DNA from: Rapana venosa
Taxonomy: Eukaryota; Mollusca; Gastropoda; Neogastropoda; Muricidae
Reading direction: 5' to 3'
Length of the DNA: 64,000 nucleotides
Assembly (NCBI GenBank): GCA_028751875.1
Contig: CM054140.1
Coordinates: forward strand, 8,105,847-8,169,846
Part shown: positions 56,621-64,000 of the stretch, one piece after another
How the letters are laid out: each line of letters starts with the position of its first letter
How positions within the stretch are numbered: position 1 is the stretch's first letter
Made by a program: the position numbers and the translations under genes
Notes under the pieces: model-generated
What the model was told of the DNA's origin: nothing
What the model saw: the letters and a program-made list of their open reading frames with translations, nothing else
The model's database searches: none

Positions 56621-57670
56621 TCTACTTTTAAAGTAAGAAAAGACATAATCTTTGAAATCAGGCATCTGGTATACTTTTTAATTTTAAGAGGTAGTACTAT
56701 TACTTTCTGTTGGGTTCCCTCACATACTGGTATCTTTTTTAATGAAAAAGTTGACAGTCTTGCAAAATATGGAGCGAGAAATAAAAATAGTTCTTGTGAA
56801 ATAAACGTTGCCTTATCTCTGCATGAGGGATACAGCTTGCTACAAAACACTTGCTGGAAGCACTTCAGAAAGAAAATATATGATTCTGGCTATTGTCTTT
56901 ATAATGGCTGTACAAGCAATATTGTAGATTTTCGGAATGCTTTCATTTCTAACAAAGTTTGTGGTTGGTATAATCATAGAAATATGTTATCCCTTATGTA
57001 CAGATTTAAACTAAATGCTTTCAGGACAAAATACGTGAAAGATGTAAACTGTATTTGTGGGGAGAAGTTTACCAATAGTCATGTTATTTTTGATTGTGGA
57101 CATTTAAAAGCATTTTTACCCGCTGTACCAAGTTTGTGGGACGGGATAGCTAAGTGGTCGGAGCACTCGCTTTCCCCCAGCCAAGTTAAGCAGTGTCGAG
57201 CATGGTTACCACTTGGATGGGTGACCGTTTGCACGCCTTGGCTTCAGTACAGTTCCCCAGTTCACCCAGCTGTAAATGGGTACCTGCCCTCTTTAGGGTC
57301 AGGGAAGGTAAAGCAGCGAGGGAGAGGAGATGGGCGCCGCCCTCAATATGCTGGCCCTAGAGAAGTGAGGTCTCTGACGCCTCGCTCCCCTACGACCTTA
57401 TAGGTTATGGGACTCCTTTACCTCCTTCCTTTTACCAAGTTTGTCAGTGGATCAGATTTTGTCTGAACCATTGTTACTGTTGGACATTGTGTTAGGATTG
57501 ATAAGAAGTCCGATAATTCAGTTTTTGTAGTATGTTAAAGTTAGTTTTTATTAAGTACCGTTATCTGACACTTTTCTATTATTGTTTGCGTTCTCTTGTT
57601 TAGATTACTTTTTTCTGTCTAAAATCACTAAATGTGAATAGACGTTAAACTGAAGATATCACACACACAC
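56621..57670 (+). mobile_element. RNase H-bearing LINE 3' end, split by a SINE
   Basis: Open coding from about 56,625 to 57,125, then a SINE, then continuing to a stop near 57,529. Contains TITFCWVPSHTGIFFNEKVDSLAKYGA, i.e. the C-terminal RNase H block with the HxG..NE.VD..AK pattern including the catalytic Asp. It ends with CICGEKFTNSHVIFDC, a Cys/His motif. Fits an I-group LINE (clade uncertain). The 3' UTR ends AATAGACGTTAAACTGAAG then (AC)n, the same 3' word seen near 2148 and 32,900. Confidence 0.7.
57138..57432 (+). repeat. tRNA-5S rRNA chimeric SINE with 12-bp TSD
   Basis: Flanked by TACCAAGTTTGT at 57,126-57,137 and 57,433-57,444. The head GGGATAGCTAAGTGGTCGG is tRNA A-box-like. Then AAGTTAAGCAGTGTCGAGC and CTTGGATGGGTGACCG match the internal promoter region (A-box, intermediate element, C-box) of animal 5S rRNA. 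The body GTAAATGGGTACCTGCC is a word common in SINE central domains. Confidence 0.78.
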
Positions 57671-57769
57671 ACACATACAGAATTCAGAAGTAACTTTTGC
57701 AGGTATACAAGCTAAAAAGACACGAAAATTACTTCTTTTTTTCTCTTACATATTGTGCGGGCCACATGT

Positions 57770-57965
57770 TAATTATAATAATAATGAATGGAACTTATAT
57801 AGCGCTATATCTTGCAAAGACAAATCAAAGCGCATGCATTAACCTAATCTTACAGTCATGCAATCAATGATAAATAATCAATAGTTTAAACAAACAGATA
57901 TTACAAACATGGTGCGCTGCAGACAAAATCTGTGAAATAAAATTTCAATAGTCAAATTGTTGAAA
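57770..57965 (-). repeat. CR1-like 3' UTR fragment
   Basis: (AAT)n, GGAACTTATATAGCGCTA, GCAAAGACAAATCAAAGCGC and TTTAAACAAACAGATATTAC: the reverse complement of the 3' UTR at 49.75-49.93 kb. Confidence 0.8.
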
Positions 57966-57994
57966 CAGCATCAGTTAATGCATGGATTGGCCTC

Positions 57995-58260
57995 CCAATA
58001 TATCTTGAAAGGACAGCTCAGCAATCACAGCACTCACTCTCCCCAAGCTATGCTTAAGAAGCAGCATTGAGTTTCAGGGATGGGTGACCTTTTCATGTAC
58101 CTTGGCTTCAGTACAGTGTCCCAATTCATTCAATGGGTACCTGGCCACTTTAGGGACATGGAAGGTAAAACAACAAGGGAGAGAAGATGGGCACCACCCT
58201 CACGGTACAGGCTCCTTAGAGAAACTGAGGTCTCGGACGTGCAGCACACAAACTAGGCCT
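57995..58260 (+). repeat. Degenerate second copy of the tRNA-5S SINE
   Basis: AAGCTATGCTTAAGAAGCAG and GGGATGGGTGACCTTTTC correspond to the 5S part, then CTTGGCTTCAGTACAGTG, CAATGGGTACCTGGCC and GGAAGGTAAAACAAC follow as in the copy at 57,138. Confidence 0.7.
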
Positions 58261-58300
58261 GTTGTAGAAAGTTTTGAGACCTGAAGACTCTTTACAATGG

Positions 58301-58578
58301 TATGTTCTTTCGAGCCAGAAGGCCCATAGAGCCGGAGCTTATCCCGGTTTCTGTAGCGTTAAGCGAACTGATGGTTTTTCACCACCCCTGTGACAGGACG
58401 CTAGTCTGTCGCCAGATACTTCCCCAGCAGAACTGGTACCCACTTGTACACCTGGGTGGAGTGAGGAAAATAGGAGTAAAGTGTCTTTCCCAAGGACACA
58501 ACACCGAGCCGAGCGGGGATCGAACCCGCGACCTCTGGATCACGAGTTGACCGCCTAAACCACTCGACCACGGTGCCT
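58301..58578 (-). repeat. tRNA-derived SINE with central domain, 13-bp TSD
   Basis: Flanked by CTCTTTACAATGG at 58,288-58,300 and 58,579-58,591. Minus strand: GGCACCGTGGTCGAGTGG (A-box), GCGGGTTCGATCC (B-box), then GTGTCCTTGGGAAAGACAC and ACAAGTGGGTACCAG, resembling the conserved central domains shared by distant metazoan SINEs. Different from SINE-1. Confidence 0.78.
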
Positions 58579-58839
58579 CTCTTTACAATGGAGCAATTAG
58601 TATTGATGGATCTGCTGTCGCTGTCATGGGAATGCAGTCAGGTTGTTTCAATGGGTTCTACCTTGTCTCACACATACCCTTGAACAAACAAAAGCTACTC
58701 ATATATCTTACAGAAAGCACAATCAACCAGAAAATCTGGGAACTAAGACTAACAAAAAGTTGGGAAAAAACCCCCACAGAAAACCCCCACAGTACTAAAT
58801 CGCCAGCGAGTCAAAAAACTTATTATTATTTATTTTTTA

Positions 58840-59165
58840 AATTTTTTTATTTCGAAGGTAATGGAATAAGCACTCATGTGCTTTTTACATCCAGTGCCTG
58901 TATGTATGCAGTGGGGTAAATTTTGTCACACAATGGCCTACGCTTTGAAAAAGCGGAACAGGTTTTAACATGTGCACAAGATGTTCTGCGTGCATTCGCA
59001 CATGGGACCTCGGTTTATAGTCTCATGTAAAAGATTTGGGGGGGGGCGTGGAGTCGTCACAGATGTTAACACCAGAGGAAAATCCTCTTGAATGAGATTC
59101 GAACCCAGGTCAGCAGATCACGGGCACAACGCACATCACTCTAACCACTAGGCTATCCCGTTATT
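58840..59165 (-). repeat. SINE-1, full length
   Basis: Complete minus-strand copy: head CGGGATAGCCTAGTGGTTAG (A-box) and CCTGGGTTCGAATC (B-box), body with GTTAACATCTGTGACGAC, GACTATAAACCGAGGTCCC, GAACATCTTGTGCACATG, then the AGTGCTTATTCCATTACC end. Confidence 0.85.
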
Positions 59166-59267
59166 CAGTAGCAAGCTGTGCATGAAGACCCATCATGCAG
59201 TGAAATGGGTCCTCAATGGATGGAGCCTGCGTGTCCAGGCTGGATGATAATGCTGGCTGAACATGCA

Positions 59268-59482
59268 GACGCTCCATCCTCATCGCAATACTTCACTGGT
59301 GATGGCCAGTCATGAACATGCACAGACGCCATCATCATCACAATACCTCACTGGTGATGGCCAGTCATGAACATGCACAGACGCCATCATCATCACAATA
59401 CCTCACTGGTGATGGTCAGTCATGAACATGCACAGACGCCATCATCATCACAATACCTCACTGGTGATGGTCAGTCATGGCA
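59268..59482. repeat. 55-bp tandem repeat, about 4 copies
   Basis: Units with CATCATCATCACAATACC, TCACTGGTGATGGCCAG and TCATGAACATGCACAGACG, the first unit most diverged and the last cut short. 55 is not a multiple of three, so the open frame across it is accidental. Confidence 0.9.
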
Positions 59483-59489
59483 CGTGCCC

Positions 59490-61179
59490 ACAAAGGCGGT
59501 ATGGGAGTTGTGTGTCTGGGCATTAAATACAGCCTCTCTCAGTAGCCAGGCTGTGGCAGGTGGTATTTATCTCATGAGCTCTGAGGGATGGCAGGGGGGG
59601 TTGGAGGGTGGAAGTGTGGGGGAAGGGAAATGTCTGAGAGATGGGAGAGAGGATTATTGATTCATCATGCTCTCATGTTATTCACTGTAAAGAGCTTGTT
59701 GTTATTGTGTTTTGGTTCAGTTTATATTGTTTTTGTTTGGGGGGTTTTTTCTCGGGGGGATGGGGTTGTTGATTTGTTGTAGTAAAAAAAAAACACAACA
59801 GAAATGAGTATTTCAATTTGTTTTTTTATAATGAACATATAACCATTTCACTTAATGAACACCTTGAAAATATTTAAAACCCACCACCCATTGTTAAAAA
59901 GGGATTGTGTACTCATTTTGAATAGGTTGGGGGAGTGAGAGTGGGGGTGGGGGGGTGGAGGATGTAGGAAAAGGTTATGGAGAAGGGTGGGGGAAAAAAG
60001 CGGGAGGGCTAGGTCGGGTGTTGCTAAGCTATGATGGGCTGTAATGATATACACGGTGTCGATTTTCAGCCCCTAGGCCCTGGTCCAGCCTTTCTGTCTG
60101 GCAAGAGAATCGAACAAGAGAATCAATCAGTGGTAATGGTTAAAGTATTGACCTGCGCACAGTCAACACAACTTCCACTGGGCATTCCTGGGCTAACCTC
60201 GCTAATGAGTTGACTTTGATCTGTGATCACCTTTCATCGATAAATGAGGCTGCAGCTTCATCTGTCATTTGTGTGTGTGTGTGAGGGGGGGTGTAGAAGG
60301 GGTGGGGAGAGGGGGCTGGCAGGTTGGGGAGTTGGGGGTGGGGGGGGGGGAACGGTGCTGCATAGCCAAACAGGACATTGATTACTATTGATGCTGCTGG
60401 TGGGCAAGAAATTGGGTCACATAATGGTTTGACAGAGAAAAAGTGTTTGTGGGGATTGAACGGGCGGGGGGTGTTATTGACGGAATAAGACCCCAGATGT
60501 ATTTTTTAAGAAAATTGTGATGTAAATTAACAAACCTGGTGAATAGGTGAGAATTGACGGAATTAAGACCCCAGATTTATATTTTGAAGAAAATTGTAAT
60601 GCAATATAATGATGATGATAAAGGTGGTGATAACAATGACAGTAATGATAATAATGGACACTTTTAGACAGCTTTCCTGCCCTTTTGAAGAGGTAGCATG
60701 CACAAAGTGCTTTACATGACAAAATGTAGCAATACACATCTGTACCAACATAACTATCATTACTGTTGCTGTGCACACGAAAACATGACAGCGTAATACT
60801 ACACTTGAACTACATTGAAATAAACGAAACGTTATTGAACACATCACGCATGACCATCACTTTCAAAACAACCAACAATAAGCATGTACAAAACATGTAT
60901 ACATATAAACATGTATAATATAAACCTACATGCCTATTCACAATCCATACATGCACACACACACAGATGCACATATTCACATGCAAGCATGCATGTTTGT
61001 GCCCACATGCACACGCGTGGCGCACACACTGTAAGCATCCTCCCCCAGCCCTACAGAAGAAAAAAAAGAAAAAACAAACCACACACACACACACACACAC
61101 AACAAAAAAAACCCACCCAGACATATAAACACCCACATTCTGTCGGCCAACAGAATTTTTTTTATATCACAATTCAAGG

Positions 61180-61218
<39 letters not shown>

Positions 61219-62180
61219 GTTAGTGAGCTATTGATTGTTTTCTTGTGGTATGAGTAGAAAAGACTAAGTATGCTTTTGTTTTGTCTTCATGACTGTGAAG
61301 AATAACCTCATGGTAGACTTCTGTTTGTTTTTGGTGGGGGGGGGGGGGGGGGGGGGGGTGTGTTTGGATTTTTTTAGTTGTTGTTTTAAACTTTTAATGT
61401 GTGCTGAAATGGCTGTTTGATTGTACCTACTTTTTTCCCCCTTACATGTGGATTTTACTATTGTGGTGATGTGTGCTGTAGCAAATATTCCTTTCTTGTT
61501 TTTTTTCTGGACGTGTTTTAGCTGGCTATTGCCGTAAGTTCTTGTTGGTTCTTCCTTTTCCTCTTGTTTCTTTAAAAAAAAGAAGTTTGTGTTCATATGT
61601 TTCATTATTTGCTTTGAATATTTGCTTTGATTTATATATATATATTTTTTATTTTTAATTGAATATTTAGTTTGAATATTTGCTTCTATGTGTTGCCTCT
61701 TGTATTTCTTATCTTTTTTATAGTTTATAAGAATGAATGGGTAGAACTGTGAAGTTGGGTGCTGTTTTTCAGAATTTTCTTGTTTTGGTGTGTGTGTGTT
61801 TGTGTTTTGCTTGTATTGGTTTAAACCGTTTCATTTTATGACTTCGTTTAAATAATGTTAGTTCATGGGCGGTTGTTTTTCCCCCAGCTAAATTGATTTC
61901 GCTGATTTTGATTGAAAGATGCATGTTTTTTTGTTGTTTGATGAATTGGTTTTCTTGTTCATATGTTTGGTTTGGGATGGGTGTGGGGTTTTGGGTTTTT
62001 TTGGTGAGGGGGATGAGGGTATTTTTTTTTAAATAAGCTTTTCTAGAAAAAGTGGTTGGTCTTTGGATTGAAAAAGAAAGTGCATGGTCTGAATTCTTGA
62101 TAACATATTTTTTTCATGATCTATTCAAATTGATGCATCATTTTCAAAGAAAAATATTATAACAGTGTATGTTCTTGTTC
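59490..62180. other. No gene recognised
   Basis: G-rich runs near 59,935-60,010, 60,275-60,350 and 59,735-59,765. A 45-bp near-duplicate (TTGACGGAATAAGACCCCAGAT at 60,476; TTGACGGAATTAAGACCCC at 60,553). GAT-rich 60,610-60,655, (AC)n near 60,955 and 61,080, and two long G runs (61,183-61,217; 61,336-61,358). Frames are short or repeat-driven. Confidence 0.45.
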
Positions 62181-62184
62181 TTGG

Positions 62185-62500
62185 GGGGCAGGATAGCCTT
62201 GTGGTTAGAGTGATGCATTTGTGATCTGCTGACCTGGGTTCAAATCTCATTCAAGAGGATTTTCCCTCTGGAGTTAACATCAGTGCCGACTCCATTCTCC
62301 TCAAAAGTCCGGATGAGACTATAAACTGAGGCCCCATGTGTGAACGCTCACGGTACATCTTGCGGACACGTATAAACCTGTTCCGCTTTTTGGAGGAGTA
62401 GGCCATTGTGTGCCTGTGGGAACAGATGGCAAGATTTACAAAACTGCAGCATATACATGGGGAGTGGACGTAAAAAAGCACATGAGTGTTAATTCTTTTT
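62185..62500 (+). repeat. SINE-1, full length
   Basis: Plus-strand complete copy: GGATAGCCTTGTGGTTAGAG (A-box), CTGGGTTCAAATCTC (B-box), GTTAACATCAGTGCCGACTC, CATCTTGCGGACACG, GGAGTAGGCCATTGTGTGCC, AAAAAAGCACATGAGTG. Useful as the reference copy. Confidence 0.88.
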
Positions 62501-63545
62501 TGTATGTATGCATGTATGTATAATGTAAGTATGTGTATGTATACAAGTATGTATGTTAATTTTGTTCATGAGAAGACATGCTGACATGGATTTAAGGTAG
62601 TTGTGGTGATGTGTGGATGTCCATGGACTGTGAATACATAGCTCTATGACTTGACTATACAGGCCATGGGTGCAGCTTACATAGTGCTGCAGCTCCTTAG
62701 ATTGACATTTCTGGTTGCCAAGTAGATAAATGATTGGTGTAAAATGCATCTGCCTCTGGGGATACTCTTCCTTTTTTTCTTCTGCTTCTAATCCTTAGCC
62801 TGACAAAATAATTTGTCCCCTAAACAGATTGGTCTGCAATAATTAAAAAAAATAATAAAAAAAAAACAACCCTCCCCCCAAAAAAACCAACAACCCCACA
62901 AAAGTGTGTGTGTGGGGTGGGGTGGTGTTAAAATCTTGGCTTTTCAGAAAGGTGCACATGGGAGGTTGAAAGTTAGGCGTGATTTCCAAAGCTGGGATGA
63001 ATTAAAGAGATACTTAAGGTAACCAACTAGTATAAGGAACCAGCCTGCACAATGCGCCAGAATACAAGAAGCAGGGAAGCCAACCCAAAGCTGGGACATC
63101 TTCACTCAATGAGGTTTTGCCAAATCATAAGATTTGGCACTTTCCTTCACTGTGTCGTGCCGAAGCTTAAGATTTGGCAGAATTACAATTTTTTTTAAAT
63201 ATACACTAAGTGATGTTTAACTGAAGGGAAAGTACTCAGGCCTGTAGGGCAATCATTTTTTTTTCTAAACACAGTTGCTTTCCTTGACCATAAGCTTGCT
63301 TAGTTTGCATGTGTGGGCTACTTTTCTTTGGCATGTCGACAAGCGTATTCTTTGGGATTACAGCTCTCCACTATTATGATTTTAAAAACAAAAATTGTAT
63401 GGTGGAAAAAGTGACATCACATGGATTCAGCCAACTTCAGGGAACTTTACTTTGATGAAAAATCATCACATTGTTTCAAGGAGACTAGTTGATAAACAGT
63501 TCAAACCATGTAAGATAAGCAACCCTAATTTTCAAAACTTTGTAT
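62501..63545. other. No gene recognised
   Basis: A TGTATG-rich stretch at 62,500-62,555, an A/C-rich run at 62,840-62,905 and otherwise unique-looking sequence. 63,115-63,185 contains TAAGATTTGGCA twice. Confidence 0.4.
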
Positions 63546-63547
63546 TT

Positions 63548-63625
63548 TTAATAATAATAATAATGTATGGAATTTATATAGCGCTGAATCGTGATTTTTT
63601 TTATTAGAATTTATATAGCGCTGTA
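63548..63625 (-). repeat. CR1-like 3' end fragments
   Basis: (AAT)n with TATGGAATTTATATAGCGCTG at 63,565-63,587 and a second AATTTATATAGCGCTGT at 63,607: two overlapping terminal fragments of the CR1-like 3' UTR. Confidence 0.7.
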
Positions 63626-63759
63626 TTTTTCAGCATTTAGTAACATATTTTGAAAAATTGTAAAAAATAATTACAGTCATCTATTGAAAAACTGTGCAAC
63701 AATCTCAAAAGTAAACATAATAAACTCTTCAATGATGTATAATTTATGTCTTTATTATG

Positions 63760-64000
63760 TTGGGTAAATCTGCTGAATTTTTCAAATGTAGCCAAAATCA
63801 CGTGTCACCACAAAATGGAGAGATCCATTTCACTGCGAATCCATTGAGTTAAAGAGTAACACAGAAGTGCTGCCTTCATTGCTCCTTGCTACCTCTGGGG
63901 GGATGCCAGGGGCAGGAGAATGGTCCATGATCTACGAAGGCAGAACATGGGCAAGAAGGAGGTGACAGGAAGAAAAGGAAGAAAGCAAGAGACAAAGAGA
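63760..64000 (+). repeat. Short repeat followed by R3 copy
   Basis: 63,765-63,855 repeats 28,478-28,580; 63,866-64,000 matches R3 (GGCAGGAGAATGG, AGAAGGAGGTGACAGGAAG) and runs off the window. Confidence 0.65.

Noticed and set aside
57140..57250. A genuine tRNA or 5S rRNA gene
   Set aside because: Only partial tRNA-like and 5S-like segments joined together, inside a unit bounded by target duplications with SINE body sequence; this is a retroposon.
58505..58578. A functional tRNA (Leu/Ser/Asp-like) gene on the minus strand
   Set aside because: A and B boxes are good, but it is followed by a SINE body and lies within a 13-bp target duplication; no complete acceptor stem was seen.

Overview
This window looks like a repeat-rich invertebrate nuclear genome, most plausibly a marine mollusc (gastropod-like); the species is inferred, not proven. 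Evidence is one split host gene with GT-AG introns, APE-type non-LTR retrotransposons of several kinds (RTE, CR1/L2-like, an RNase H-bearing type), tRNA- and 5S-derived SINEs, abundant (AC)n, (CT)n and (AT)n microsatellites, a 47-bp satellite and a 500-N assembly gap. Nothing in it is bacterial: no operons, no CRISPR array, no rRNA operon.

Host gene. On the minus strand from about 6.9 kb to 1.2 kb lie five exons whose GT-AG boundaries and codon phases chain perfectly. The spliced product resembles LRRC41 (MUF1), a leucine-rich-repeat elongin BC-box protein. The first exon(s) were not found upstream and the C-terminal exons lie left of base 1. Introns carry SINEs and simple repeats. No other host coding exon could be supported; two possible non-coding first exons with good splice donors occur near 48.06 and 54.22 kb on the plus strand.

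Mobile layers. 7.8-12.1 kb is low-quality, homopolymer-inflated sequence containing a wrecked CR1/L2-like LINE. 17.2-19.6 kb is a 47-bp satellite (about 50 copies). 20.3-27.2 kb is a near full-length two-ORF LINE inserted in a (CT)n tract; its ORF1 starts with a virus-like 2A ribosome-skipping motif ahead of a coiled coil and an RRM-like domain. The gap is at 27,978-28,477. From 30 to 47.75 kb is an RTE graveyard: a minus-strand RTE (about 35.0-44.5 kb) was interrupted by three further RTE copies, two of them bounded by target-site duplications that can be read directly. Two other RTE copies (30.0-32.7 and 44.9-47.7 kb) have 5' inversions flanked by 9- and 13-bp duplications, as expected of twin priming. 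49-53.4 kb holds CR1-like 3' ends, a fold-back element, and a CR1-like copy nested in another repeat. 56.6-57.7 kb is the C-terminal end of an RNase H-bearing LINE split by a SINE that fuses a tRNA-like head to a 5S rRNA segment. The right end is SINEs, simple repeats and unannotated sequence.

How the parts relate: the autonomous LINEs supply endonuclease and reverse transcriptase; SINEs and tail repeats such as the (TTGAC)n family are presumably mobilised by them. Every transposon copy seen has frameshifts, stops or truncation, so none appears active here.
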